A DNA stretch of 64,000 bases from NCBI RefSeq assembly GCF_000389635.1, contig NC_021182.1, positions 4,443,925 to 4,507,924 of the forward strand, in the 5' to 3' direction. This document shows positions 55,865 to 64,000 of the stretch, one piece after another; within the stretch, counting starts at the first letter, position 1, and each line of letters begins with the position of its first letter. The notes below the pieces were generated by a model that was not told the origin of the DNA, made no database searches, and saw nothing but the letters and a program-made list of their open reading frames with translations. Both the position numbers and the translations under genes were made by a program. This DNA is from Clostridium pasteurianum BC1. GTDB lineage: Bacteria; Bacillota; Clostridia; Clostridiales; Clostridiaceae.

Positions 55865-57349
55865 ATGTCAATAAGACGAAAGCTTACTATATCTTATATT
55901 GCAATGTTATTAATACCAATTATTTCATTTATAGTCGTCACCTTCTTTACAGGGACAATTTTCAAAAATCGATTGGGAAATGCGTATAATGTCAGTCTGG
56001 GAGAAGCACCTATAGAAAACATTATTGAAAAGGATTCAAGGGCAATAGATAACATAAAAGATTATATTCTTAAGAATAATAAGGATTTATTAAAGGATGA
56101 GTTTTTTTCAGAACAAGAAAAATATTTAAATAAACATACAGGAGTAATTGTAAGAAAAAATGATGAGTTTATATATATATCCCCCTCTCTAAAAAATAAT
56201 TTTACTTATAATTTATTGCCTCAATTCGGTAAAAATACTAACAACAGCAAAATTGATTTTTTAAAGCAAAATAAATTTGTAATATTAAAACAATATGATT
56301 TCTACATGGAGGATGAAAGTAAAATATCTATATTTTTAGTTTTAAATACCACCTCCAGTGAAAGTATTTTCTATGAGTTTATCGCTGTGGAAATAGGTAT
56401 ATTGATAGCAATACTAATTATTACCAATGGTATGCTTACATTTTTTATGTCAAAGAGCATAGTTAAACCTCTAGAGAAACTTAAAAATGGTGCGGTATTA
56501 ATCAAAAATGGAAATTTGGATTTTAAATTAAGCAGTAGTGAAAATGATGAAATTGGGCAACTGAGCAGAGTTTTTGAAGAGATGAGATTCAAGTTAAAAG
56601 AGTCCCTTGAATTGCAGCTTCAATATGAAAATAATAGAAAAGAATTGATTTCTAATATATCTCATGATTTAAAAACTCCTGTAACAGCCATAAAGGCATA
56701 TACAGAAGGCATAAGGGATGGAATAGCCGATACTCCAGAAAAGATGGAACGATATGTAAATACTATATATAGAAAAGCTGTAGATATGGATAGGCTCATA
56801 GATGAATTGTTTTTATTTTCAAAATTGGATTTAAAAAAGATTCCCTTTAATTTTGAAAAAGTAGAACTTTCAGATTATCTGAATGATTGTATAGAAGAAT
56901 TAAGATTTGATCTAGAAAAGAAAAACATTAATATAACCTTTGTAAATGAGTTGAAAGAAGCCTCCTATGTAATAGCTGATAGAGAAAAGCTTAAAAGAGT
57001 TATAATGAATATAGTTGAAAACTCTGTTAAATATATAAATAAGGCAGTAGGTAAAATAGATATTAGAATTAATGAGAATCATGAATACGTATATGTCAGC
57101 TTTAAGGATAATGGTATGGGAATATCTAAAAAATCATTGCAATATATATTTGATAGATTTTATAGAGCAGATAGTTCAAGAAATTCTAATACTGGTGGAA
57201 GTGGTCTGGGACTTGCCATTTCGAAAAAGATTATAGAAGAACATGGTGGAAAGATATGGGCTGAAAGTGACGAAAATAGTGGAACAGATATAATATTTAC
57301 ATTAAAAAAATGGAGAGATGATTGTATTGAAAAAGATATTAATAGTTGA
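55865..57349 (+). CDS. sensor histidine kinase
   Basis: The 494-residue kinase has an N-terminal helix, an extracellular domain of about 130 residues, a second helix near 172-195, a HAMP domain (SKSIVKPLEKLKNG), a HisKA box SNISHDLKTPVTAIKAYTEG with the phospho-His, and an ATPase domain with NIVENSVKYIN, KDNGMGIS and GGSGLGLAISKK. It follows the efflux operon and overlaps the regulator, suggesting it senses a compound exported by, or damage relieved by, that system. Confidence 0.95.
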   Translation: MSIRRKLTISYIAMLLIPIISFIVVTFFTGTIFKNRLGNAYNVSLGEAPIENIIEKDSRAIDNIKDYILKNNKDLLKDEFFSEQEKYLNKHTGVIVRKNDEFIYISPSLKNNFTYNLLPQFGKNTNNSKIDFLKQNKFVILKQYDFYMEDESKISIFLVLNTTSSESIFYEFIAVEIGILIAILIITNGMLTFFMSKSIVKPLEKLKNGAVLIKNGNLDFKLSSSENDEIGQLSRVFEEMRFKLKESLELQLQYENNRKELISNISHDLKTPVTAIKAYTEGIRDGIADTPEKMERYVNTIYRKAVDMDRLIDELFLFSKLDLKKIPFNFEKVELSDYLNDCIEELRFDLEKKNINITFVNELKEASYVIADREKLKRVIMNIVENSVKYINKAVGKIDIRINENHEYVYVSFKDNGMGISKKSLQYIFDRFYRADSSRNSNTGGSGLGLAISKKIIEEHGGKIWAESDENSGTDIIFTLKKWRDDCIEKDINS

Positions 57350-58016
57350 GGATGAGAGAAGTATAGCAGAACTTGAAAGAGATTATCTTGAAATTAGTGA
57401 TTATGAAGTAGATATAGAATGCAGCGGAAAAATGGGACTTATTAAGGCAAAAAACAATAACTACGACCTTCTGATATTAGATGTGATGCTTCCAGAAATA
57501 GATGGATTTGAGATATGTAAAGCAGTTAGGAAGATAAAGGATATACCTATTATAATGATTTCTGCTAAAAAAGAAGATATAGATAAAATAAGAGGCTTGG
57601 GTTTAGGCGCTGATGATTATGTTACTAAGCCTTTTAGCCCAGGAGAGCTGGTGGCAAGGGTTAAAGCTCATCTTTCAAGATATGAAAGGCTTATAGGCAA
57701 TAAAGAAGATAGAAGAGATGAAATTAAAATAAGAGCTCTAACTATAGATAAAGTATCCAGAAGAGTGTTTTTAAATAATAATGAAATTATTTTTACCACA
57801 AAGGAATTTGATTTATTAGCTTTTTTAGCATCAAATCCCAACAGGGTATATACAAAGGAAGAATTGTTTGACAAGATATGGAGCATGGACTCACTTGGAG
57901 ACCTGGCAACTGTAACTGTGCATATAAGAAAGATAAGAGAAAAAATAGAGATAGATCCTTCAAATCCTCAATATATTGAGACTATTTGGGGAGTGGGCTA
58001 CAGATTTGAAGTTTAG
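57327..58016 (+). CDS. OmpR/PhoB-family response regulator
   Basis: 229 residues from a TTG start nine bases after GGAGAG; the ATG at 57318 abuts that site. The receiver domain has VEDERS, the phospho-acceptor Asp in LLILDVMLPE and Lys in VTKPFSPGEL. The C-terminal winged helix contains FTTKEFDLLAFLASNP and VTVHIRKIREKIE. The coding region overlaps the kinase end by 23 bases, so the two are translationally coupled. Confidence 0.95.
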   Translation: MKKILIVEDERSIAELERDYLEISDYEVDIECSGKMGLIKAKNNNYDLLILDVMLPEIDGFEICKAVRKIKDIPIIMISAKKEDIDKIRGLGLGADDYVTKPFSPGELVARVKAHLSRYERLIGNKEDRRDEIKIRALTIDKVSRRVFLNNNEIIFTTKEFDLLAFLASNPNRVYTKEELFDKIWSMDSLGDLATVTVHIRKIREKIEIDPSNPQYIETIWGVGYRFEV

Positions 58017-58051
58017 AACTCAGTTTTACTTCCGATACTTATAATTGTTTG

Positions 58052-58089
58052 AGAAAGGCACTCTAATTATTTGATTAGAGTGCCTTTCT
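58052..58089 (+). terminator. terminator after the response regulator gene
   Basis: A perfect 16-bp stem AGAAAGGCACTCTAAT (58052-58067) / ATTAGAGTGCCTTTCT (58074-58089), 35 bases past the stop. Confidence 0.85.
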
Positions 58090-58356
58090 ATACTCAGTGA
58101 AAACCTAAGCCCAAACCCCTCTACCAACAATTTACTTAAAAGATTGCAATTGATTAAATGATTCAAAGAACTATTTTATTTTGAATAATTAAATGCAACT
58201 AAAAATATGGTACAATTTACATATATTCAATTGCAGTGGTAAATTATTCTGTTAAAAATTCTTATCTTAATGTGGTGATTAGTATAATAGAGAATACTTT
58301 AGTTTTATATAGAAACTAATAATTAAAAATTGTTAAAGAAAAGAATGGGAGAAAAA

Positions 58357-58407
58357 ATGGATAGTCTAATTAAAGATTTATTAGATTATAGTAATATTAA
58401 AATATAA
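58357..58407 (+). CDS. small ORF upstream of gtrA (uncertain)
   Basis: ATG at 58357 follows GGGAGAAAAA and opens a 16-codon frame, MDSLIKDLLDYSNIKI, ending 17 bases before the next gene. The ribosome binding site is good, so it may be translated as a leader peptide coupled to gtrA. It could also be the start of a decayed gene. There is no homology I can claim. Confidence 0.35.
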   Translation: MDSLIKDLLDYSNIKI

Positions 58408-58424
58408 AAGAAGGTTGGTTGTAT

Positions 58425-58856
58425 ATGGAAAATATATATAGAAAAATAAAGGTGAAATATTTTACAGAAGATAATATTGAAAAAATTGCCTATTTATTTT
58501 TTGGCGGTCTAACTACATTAGTTAATACTGTGTCTTATTGGGTTTTGGCTTCGCAGTTAAAAATGAATTATATGATTGCCACCGTAATTGCATGGATAGC
58601 TGCAGTTGCTTTTGCATTTATAACAAATAAAATATTTGTCTTTAAAAGTTACAATAAAGATTTATTTAGTTTTTTAAAAGAAATAAGTTCATTTTTATTT
58701 TTTAGAATTGTAACATTATTTCAAGAATTAGGAACAATGTTTTTGTTAGTTCAAATAGTTGGAATAAATGATATTATTGCCAAAGTAGTATCTACCGTTT
58801 TAGTTGTTATTGCAAATTACTTTGCAAGCAAGTTATTTATATTTAAAAGTAATTAA
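58425..58856 (+). CDS. GtrA-family membrane protein
   Basis: 143 residues with four helices, matching the GtrA family that helps flip or handle polyprenyl-phosphate-linked sugars (teichoic-acid or O-antigen glucosylation). Family features are YLFFGGLTTLVNTVSYWVL in helix 1, FITNKIFVFKS after helix 2 and NYFASKLFIFKS at the end. The ATG at 58425 is used; a TTG six bases earlier is also possible. No GtrB transferase gene is adjacent. Confidence 0.88.
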   Translation: MENIYRKIKVKYFTEDNIEKIAYLFFGGLTTLVNTVSYWVLASQLKMNYMIATVIAWIAAVAFAFITNKIFVFKSYNKDLFSFLKEISSFLFFRIVTLFQELGTMFLLVQIVGINDIIAKVVSTVLVVIANYFASKLFIFKSN

Positions 58857-58871
58857 ACCGCTTTTATTATG

Positions 58872-58917
58872 AAAAAAATACCGTAAAATCTAATTTTATA
58901 ATACGGTATTTTTTTAA
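58872..58917 (+). terminator. terminator after gtrA
   Basis: AAAAAAATACCGTA pairs with TACGGTATTTTTTT around an AT-rich loop, giving a clear T-tract about 15 bases past the stop. Confidence 0.85.
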
Positions 58918-58999
58918 TTATTAAATTTTTATTGTTCAAAATCTTTATCCTTAAGAGTTCTTGCCAGATGATGAAAGGACTGAACTCTTACTATCACAA

Positions 59000-59563
59000 C
59001 TAATCAAAAATATTAGACAGATGTATCTTTAATTTAGAGATATAGTCTGGTACATTCGGATTCTTAACAACATCATTTACTGAAAAACTTGGTAATTTCT
59101 CTAATCCAATAAAAGAATGTGTATAATGAAAATCCGCAAGAACTTCATCTACAGATTGACCTCTAAAAAATGAATTTTCATCTTCAAATACTTCTAATGC
59201 AGCATTCCAGGTTGTAGATATCATATATTTTTTATCGTTTAATAATCCTCCTCTCCCATATTCTGTTCCTCCTTTATAATACTGTCCGCCATTATATATA
59301 TCTTCGAAATAACGTTTCAAAACAGCAGGTGCAGAAAACCAATAAACAGGGAATTGGAAAATGATGCAGCTAGCTTCTTTCCATTTTTCATCTTCTTCTT
59401 TTGGATTATAACCATCCTTTACAGTGGTTCGTAAAATTTTATATCCTCTATCCTTCAAATAATCAGCTGATGTATCAGCTAATAAAGTATTCAATTCTCC
59501 TTTAGATGCGTAAGAATATTTATCATCTGTGCCATTAATAATTAATACAGTTTTATTAGTCAT
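59000..59563 (-). CDS. flavodoxin-fold NAD(P)H oxidoreductase (MdaB/YwrO-like)
   Basis: 187-residue protein with the flavodoxin_2 fold: an N-terminal FMN/FAD-phosphate-binding strand VLIINGTDDKYSYASKGELN, then FQFPVYWFSAPAVLKRYFED and GGTEYGRGGLLNDKKYMIST. It resembles quinone or drug-type reductases of the MdaB/Kef-G group. The start follows GGGAGG. It lies in line with the next flavin reductase on the same strand but with a 160-base gap, so co-transcription is uncertain. Confidence 0.85.
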   Translation of the reverse strand: MTNKTVLIINGTDDKYSYASKGELNTLLADTSADYLKDRGYKILRTTVKDGYNPKEEDEKWKEASCIIFQFPVYWFSAPAVLKRYFEDIYNGGQYYKGGTEYGRGGLLNDKKYMISTTWNAALEVFEDENSFFRGQSVDEVLADFHYTHSFIGLEKLPSFSVNDVVKNPNVPDYISKLKIHLSNIFD

Positions 59564-59723
59564 ATATTTATACCTCCCGTTAACTTAATAAAAATATTCT
59601 TTTGATTATATAAGTTGCAATTAAAATTGTTCATTTAATAAATAACATTTAGATAGAAGCTACTTAAATGCACTAAATATTTTATTATGAATGTAATTTA
59701 TTGCAACATATATGTTAAGAGTT

Positions 59724-60299
59724 TTACTTGCTTATTTTATTTAAAATCCATGCCATATTTTCTCCTATGGATTTCATATTTTCCATACCTTCCTCATCAT
59801 TTAGTACTTCCCCTATTTCTTTTCCACGTACCATATTCCAATAAGTTCCACCTACTGAATACATTTGAGTACAATGTAAGAAATAATTCATAGTATCAAA
59901 GGCGTGCATGTCACCTCCTCTACGAACCGCTACAACAGCAGATCCTACTTTGTGCTTGAAAAGATTTTCGTTAGCAATTGAAACCATACCAATTCTTTCA
60001 AGTAATGCCTTCATATTTGCTGTTACATCTGCAAAATATACTGGTGAACCTAAAATAATACCATCGGCTTCTACCATTTTTTCAATGCACTTATTTACAA
60101 TATCATTTTTAAGAACACATTTTTTATCTTTATTTTTAAAACAACCACCACAGCCTATACATCCTTGTATATTGTTACCAGATAATTGAATTAATTCAGT
60201 TTCTATGTTTTCCTTTTTTAATTCATTAAATATTTTTTCTATAATAATAGCAGTATTACCATCTTTTCTAGCACTTCCATTAATAGCTATAACTTTCAT
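59724..60299 (-). CDS. NAD(P)H-dependent FMN reductase / iron-sulfur flavoprotein family
   Basis: 191 residues with the flavin-binding INGSARKDGNTA start and the cysteine motif CIGCGGCFKNKDKKCVL that in archaeal and clostridial Isf proteins binds an iron-sulfur cluster. Further FMN-binding segments are ILGSPVYFADVTANMKALLER and RRGGDMHAFDTM. The start follows AGGAGG. It is divergent from a LysR regulator across a 206-base region containing a perfect palindrome, so it is the likely target of that regulator. Confidence 0.88.
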   Translation of the reverse strand: MKVIAINGSARKDGNTAIIIEKIFNELKKENIETELIQLSGNNIQGCIGCGGCFKNKDKKCVLKNDIVNKCIEKMVEADGIILGSPVYFADVTANMKALLERIGMVSIANENLFKHKVGSAVVAVRRGGDMHAFDTMNYFLHCTQMYSVGGTYWNMVRGKEIGEVLNDEEGMENMKSIGENMAWILNKISK

Positions 60300-60403
60300 T
60301 TATATATTCCTCCTAAAATTTTCGTTAAAGTTGATAAATAATTTTCTTGATTCAAATCAGTATTTTTATTTAAAATTATTATTATTTCTTATAAAATCAT
60401 TAT

Positions 60404-60421
60404 ATATGTTGTACAACATAT
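60404..60421. promoter_or_regulatory. perfect 18-base palindrome between flavin reductase and lysR genes
   Basis: ATATGTTGTACAACATAT reads the same on both strands. It lies 105 bases from the reductase start and 85 from the lysR start, where a LysR-type regulator usually binds to control both itself and its target. Confidence 0.6.
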
Positions 60422-60505
60422 TTTTATTCTAATATATATGTTTATGTTTGCATAATATATATATAATATATAGTATATAACTATAAGTTATATAGGAGGA
60501 TCTAA

Positions 60506-61354
60506 ATGATTAGTATTGATCAAATGAAATATTTTATAGCAATAGTTGAACATGGGAGCTTAAATAAAGCTTCACAATATTTATATATTTCTCAACCAGC
60601 TTTGACAAAACAATTAGCTTTATTAGAAAAATCATTGAAGCGTTCATTATTATTAAGAACGCCTTCTGGAATGAAATTAACTCCTTCAGGGAGATATTTT
60701 TATGAACGTTCTAACACAATTATCAAAATGCTAAACGAAACCATAACTGGAGTTAGATGTTTTGGTGGTAAGGATACAATAAGAATTGGTGGACTATCTA
60801 ATTTAATAACTTATTTTATGCCTAAATATGTTAATAAGATTAAGCATATGGATTATGAAGTTTTTATTGAGTCCATGGATACAAATGCTCAACTAATAAG
60901 GGGCTTAGAAGATGATTTTTTCAATATAGTATTTGTATCTGATGCATTACAAAAACCTGAGTTGGTTACTATTCCATTGTTAGTTGAGCCTTTTTTTCTA
61001 GTTATGAAAAGTTCAAATTATTTATCCAAATTAGAAGATATTGATTTTCTTACTGCTGTAAAAGAAAAGCTGATTATGTATAAAGATCCGTGCCCAATAA
61101 GAGCTACCATCAGGGAACACTGCAATTTAATGAATGTTTCACCAAACATTGTACTGGAACTTGAATCAACTGAATCTATAATCAGTTATGTTGAACAAGA
61201 TTTTGGTATTACACTCCTTCCTAAAATGGTAGCCGACAGTATTAATAATCCCTCAATAGTAGTACGTGAAATTAAAAAGTTCCCTATTCATAGGGTTATT
61301 TCTGCCGTATTAAAAAAAGAGCAGGCATCTTCTTACCTGCCACTCCTACTGTAA
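60506..61354 (+). CDS. LysR-family transcription regulator
   Basis: The 282-residue protein has the LysR winged-helix region at residues 1-60 (MISIDQMKYFIAIVEHGSLN, then ASQYLYISQPALTKQLALLE) and a periplasmic-binding-like effector domain from about 90. It ends a little early (SSYLPLLL), slightly shorter than the usual 290-300. The start follows AGGAGG. It is divergent from the flavin-reductase gene. Confidence 0.93.
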   Translation: MISIDQMKYFIAIVEHGSLNKASQYLYISQPALTKQLALLEKSLKRSLLLRTPSGMKLTPSGRYFYERSNTIIKMLNETITGVRCFGGKDTIRIGGLSNLITYFMPKYVNKIKHMDYEVFIESMDTNAQLIRGLEDDFFNIVFVSDALQKPELVTIPLLVEPFFLVMKSSNYLSKLEDIDFLTAVKEKLIMYKDPCPIRATIREHCNLMNVSPNIVLELESTESIISYVEQDFGITLLPKMVADSINNPSIVVREIKKFPIHRVISAVLKKEQASSYLPLLL

Positions 61355-61568
61355 ATTAAAATCAAATAAAATTAAAATAATTAATGTTTATAATATTTTA
61401 ATCAAATCTTAATGTTGAAGCATTATTATTGAAAAGCACCATAGATACTAAGAACTTTGTCAAGTAGCATTAAATTGAATAAAAACTCTACATGATGCCA
61501 AAATCTCTGTTTATGTTTATGAAATGATACATTAATATTAATAACTATATATTTTTAGGAGTGAAATA

Positions 61569-61814
61569 ATGTGTAGATTTTTAGACATAGGGTTTGATAA
61601 TTACGTCAATATAAATAAGATAGAAAAAATAACACAATATTCGTCAGCACCAACTAGAAGAATTATTAAAGATGCAAAATATAATGAGCTTATAAATTGT
61701 ACCGCTGGAAGAAAAACATTATCTATAATATTTACTAAGGATAATAAAATCATACTCAGTGCTGTTGGTAAAGAAATACTAATTGGAAAATACAAAAGCA
61801 TAGTAAAAAAATAA
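61569..61814 (+). CDS. RemA-like (DUF370) regulatory protein
   Basis: 81 residues matching the RemA pattern: a DIGFDNYVNINKIEKITQYS strand region, SAPTRRIIKDAKYNELINCT, AGRKTLSIIFTKDNKIILSA. RemA is a DNA-binding activator of matrix genes in Bacillus; clostridia often carry several related proteins. This one sits alone, not beside gmk/rpoZ as the usual remA does, and lacks the usual N-terminus MTIKLINIG, so it may be a diverged paralogue. The start follows AGGAGTG. Confidence 0.8.
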   Translation: MCRFLDIGFDNYVNINKIEKITQYSSAPTRRIIKDAKYNELINCTAGRKTLSIIFTKDNKIILSAVGKEILIGKYKSIVKK

Positions 61815-61975
61815 GTAATAAAAGATTTATATATATATAATAAAATTTTATATATAATTTAAATATTGGTTTTATATACTTTTATAGTATGTGCTTTATT
61901 TTACATTGTTTTAATTAAAGTTAAAAAACTAATTAACTATACAAAAAATAAATAACTAGAAAAGGTGGAGTTTTG

Positions 61976-62791
61976 ATGACAATTATTCAAACCTTGATAT
62001 TAGCAATAGTACAAGGCGTAACAGAATTATTTCCCATTAGCAGTGCAGGACATTCAGTAATTGCCCCTTATGTTTTTAGATGGAATCTAGATCCTGTATT
62101 TTTAAAGGAAAACTTTCTTCCATTTGTAGTCATGATGCATTTAGGTACATCTATAGCTCTTTTTATTTTCTTTTGGAAAGATTGGAAAGCTGTTATAAAG
62201 TCTATTTTTAATAGCAGAGATTCTAAGAAATTATTATTTTTAATCATTGTTGGAACAATTCCAGCAGCAATAATAGGACTTATTTTTGAAAAGAAATTAA
62301 CAATGCTATTTGGAATTGCTTCAGCGGCTTCTATATTTTTGATTTTGAATGGAGTTTTATTATTTGTAGGAGAGAAGGCTGCTTCTAAAGGTAAAAAGAA
62401 TATTGAGGATCTAAGTTATAAACAAGCTGCTATAATAGGTTTATTTCAATCCTTAGCACTTTTCCCTGGGTTTTCAAGATCAGGTTCCAGTATAACTGCT
62501 GGTTTTTGGATGGGACTAAAACATGAAGAATCCGCTCGATTTTCAATGCTGCTGGCTACTCCAATTATAGCTGGAGCATCAGTACTTGAAGTACCGAAAT
62601 TATTTAAAGCAGCTAATCGTCCTTTATTGAATATGTCAATTATAGGAGGAATTGCGGCAGGTATATGTGCACTTATAGCTGTTAATATACTTATGCGCTG
62701 GTTTAATAAAAAGGAAGTCAATGCTATGCGTCCATTTTCTTTTTATTGTTGGATAGTGGGAGCAGTAATTTTAATTTCACATTTTGTTTAG
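61976..62791 (+). CDS. uppP: undecaprenyl-diphosphatase (UppP/BacA)
   Basis: Recycles the lipid carrier by dephosphorylating undecaprenyl diphosphate; overexpression gives bacitracin resistance. The 271-residue membrane protein has eight predicted helices and both family motifs: QGVTELFPISSAGHSVIAPY at the N-terminus and LFPGFSRSGSSITAGFWMG near residue 165, with the catalytic Glu, Ser, His and Arg. The ATG at 61976 follows AAAGGTGGAG; a TTG directly before it is an alternative. Confidence 0.95.
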   Translation: MTIIQTLILAIVQGVTELFPISSAGHSVIAPYVFRWNLDPVFLKENFLPFVVMMHLGTSIALFIFFWKDWKAVIKSIFNSRDSKKLLFLIIVGTIPAAIIGLIFEKKLTMLFGIASAASIFLILNGVLLFVGEKAASKGKKNIEDLSYKQAAIIGLFQSLALFPGFSRSGSSITAGFWMGLKHEESARFSMLLATPIIAGASVLEVPKLFKAANRPLLNMSIIGGIAAGICALIAVNILMRWFNKKEVNAMRPFSFYCWIVGAVILISHFV

Positions 62792-62825
62792 AAAATAGGA
62801 AGTGAGTTTTGTCACTTCCTATTTT
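62792..62825. terminator. bidirectional terminator between uppP and the nitroreductase gene
   Basis: AAAATAGGAAGTGA (62792-62805) pairs with TCACTTCCTATTTT (62812-62825) around GTTTTG, with A- and T-tracts on either side for the two convergent genes. Confidence 0.88.
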
Positions 62826-62843
62826 TATTTTAATTTGAATAAA

Positions 62844-63656
62844 TTATTTTAGATTTTCGTAAAAAGTAGCATCTAAAGGATTTCTATCCACTAACCTTTT
62901 ATAACTATATTCTGGATATCCCACCATAACAGCTCCTGTAATTTTCTTATCTTCTGAAATGTTGAATAATTTAAGCATTGGAGAATTTTCGCTAAGTGCG
63001 CATATTTCAAATATTCCAGCCCAGCATGACCCTAATCCAAGAGATGGTGCAAATAACTCAAGATAAGCCAATGAAAAAATTGAATTTTCTCTTCCACCTG
63101 AAAAATTTACATCAGCAGTAGCTAAAATAAGATTAGGTGCTCCTCGTAAAACAGTATCAATTCCTTTTTCGTGATAATTCTTAATAACCCCAGAAAATAT
63201 CTTACTGAAAATTGCATCATTCTCCAACCACTTAACTGCAACTTCAACAGCCTGTTGGATTACTTTTTTATCATCTACTATTACATAGGATACACCCTGT
63301 TTATTGCTTGCAGTAGGAGCAAAACGGGCAATATCAACCAACTGAATTAATTTTTCTCGCGGCACAGAAGCTTCCTTATAAGAACGAATTGAACGTCGTG
63401 AGCGAAGAAAATTTTCTGCCTCTTCCGCATTTAATTTTGGAAATTCTTTTGGTTTAATCTGGTTAACCAAAGGTGTTTTTTTATTGTCAATAGCTTCTTT
63501 TGGACAAGCAGCCACACAATGACCACAAGCCATACAATTTCCATTAGCAAGTTCTTCTGGTCCTTTTTCTCCAATACGCAATAATCCTGTTGGACATTCC
63601 TTTACGCAAATACCACACTTAATACATTTTTCTTCATTTACAGTTATTAAACTCAT
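62844..63656 (-). CDS. ferredoxin-nitroreductase fusion protein
   Basis: 270 residues: an N-terminal 2[4Fe-4S] ferredoxin domain (Cys clusters CIKCGICVKECP and CMACGHCVAACP) fused to a nitroreductase-fold FMN domain (RRSIRSYKEASVPREKLIQL, APTASNKQGVSYVIV, GLGSCWAGIFEI). Such proteins occur in many anaerobes; the ferredoxin domain can feed electrons to the flavin, but natural substrates are mostly unknown. The start follows AGGAGTGAATAAAA. It is monocistronic. Confidence 0.93.
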   Translation of the reverse strand: MSLITVNEEKCIKCGICVKECPTGLLRIGEKGPEELANGNCMACGHCVAACPKEAIDNKKTPLVNQIKPKEFPKLNAEEAENFLRSRRSIRSYKEASVPREKLIQLVDIARFAPTASNKQGVSYVIVDDKKVIQQAVEVAVKWLENDAIFSKIFSGVIKNYHEKGIDTVLRGAPNLILATADVNFSGGRENSIFSLAYLELFAPSLGLGSCWAGIFEICALSENSPMLKLFNISEDKKITGAVMVGYPEYSYKRLVDRNPLDATFYENLK

Positions 63657-63818
63657 TTTTATTCACTCCTATTTTAATTATTTAGTTATTTAAAAAATTT
63701 CATAGTCATGCAGGTATTAATTTTAATTCCTACACATCTATAATTTCTTTTTAAAATTTTATATGCATATACATATATTTTGCTAAAAAAATACTACTGC
63801 ATTTACAAATTAAATATT

Positions 63819-64000
63819 TATTCGATAACTAGTCGCTGTAACACTCCACCGCACTCTATGAAAGTGATTCACACAAAATCCAAGATTTTGGTTCTCTGCT
63901 TGCACTCTGTGAAAGCGATCAAATACAAAATAAATTTTGTTTTGCCTGCTTTTCTACAAGGTGGAGATAACAGCGACACGTTCCTGGATGATTCATCTAG
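63819..64000 (-). repeat. two-hairpin structured repeat, copy 3, with enlarged loop (cut by window edge)
   Basis: On the minus strand: ATCCAGGAACGT, lower stem GTCGCTGT/ACAGCGAC, TAT/TGT internal loop, upper stem CTCCACC/GGTGGAG, and the end TAGTTATCGAATAA. The loop contains about 110 extra bases made of two tandem units of about 50 bases (63851-63901 and 63902-63951), each starting GCACTCT(A/G)TGAAAG(T/C)GAT and containing a small CAAAAT/ATTTTG hairpin. Hairpin I would lie beyond the window. Confidence 0.75.

Overview
The window is low-GC, AT-rich DNA with strong AGGAGG-type ribosome binding sites, occasional TTG/GTG starts and anaerobic metabolism: an acetyl-CoA acetyltransferase, pyruvate carboxylase, a short hybrid cluster protein and a ferredoxin-nitroreductase fusion. 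Together these point to a Clostridium sensu stricto chromosome. I cannot name the species from the sequence.

Layout. 1-6.3 kb: the F-type ATP synthase operon on the minus strand (atpI-B-E-F-H-A-G-D; atpD is cut by the left edge and atpC lies outside). 6.9-11.3 kb: thiolase, UDP-GlcNAc 2-epimerase, a TagO/WecA-type lipid-carrier transferase and dCMP deaminase. 11.7-13.2 kb: a zinc/manganese-type ABC ATPase and permease without a binding protein. 13.4-20 kb: an RNA methyltransferase, CorA, glycerol-1-phosphate dehydrogenase with a HAD phosphatase, and the lipid II flippase Amj; a complete IS110-family element separates Amj from the phosphatase. 20.2-24.9 kb: a class B penicillin-binding protein flanked by two copies of a structured repeat, an MFS transporter remnant, and transketolase. 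26-29.2 kb: a FecCD-type metal-chelate ABC transporter. 29.3-32.7 kb: pyruvate carboxylase. 32.9-33.35 kb: a probable independent noncoding RNA. 33.4-41.6 kb: GIY-YIG protein, Crp/Fnr regulator, GT39-like glycosyltransferase, hydroxylamine reductase, a second identical IS110 copy, a PAP2 protein and mannose-1-phosphate guanylyltransferase. 41.7-52 kb: housekeeping and unknown genes, including alkyladenine glycosylase, MetA (acetyl type), a long beta-CASP nuclease, an orphan receiver domain and phosphoglucose isomerase. 52.5-58 kb: a MacAB-like efflux system followed by a sensor kinase/response regulator pair. 58.4-63.7 kb: GtrA, two flavin reductases with a divergent LysR regulator, a RemA-like protein, UppP and a ferredoxin-nitroreductase.

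How the genes fit together. Cell-envelope lipid-carrier biology recurs (WecB, TagO, Amj, the PBP, GT39, PAP2, ManC, GtrA, UppP). A nitrosative-stress module is plausible: Crp/Fnr regulator, hcp, and a GTGA-N6-TCAC site upstream of hcp's ancestral promoter.

Most notable points: two identical IS110 elements, each inserted at the Shine-Dalgarno sequence of a gene on the opposite strand, with a candidate guide RNA whose sequence matches both junctions; an unassigned ~420-nt RNA with a perfect promoter, a 16-bp closing stem and a terminator; a covarying two-hairpin repeat flanking the PBP gene; and a dispersed MITE-like family with conserved AGGCATRTGAAAATAAATA ends.
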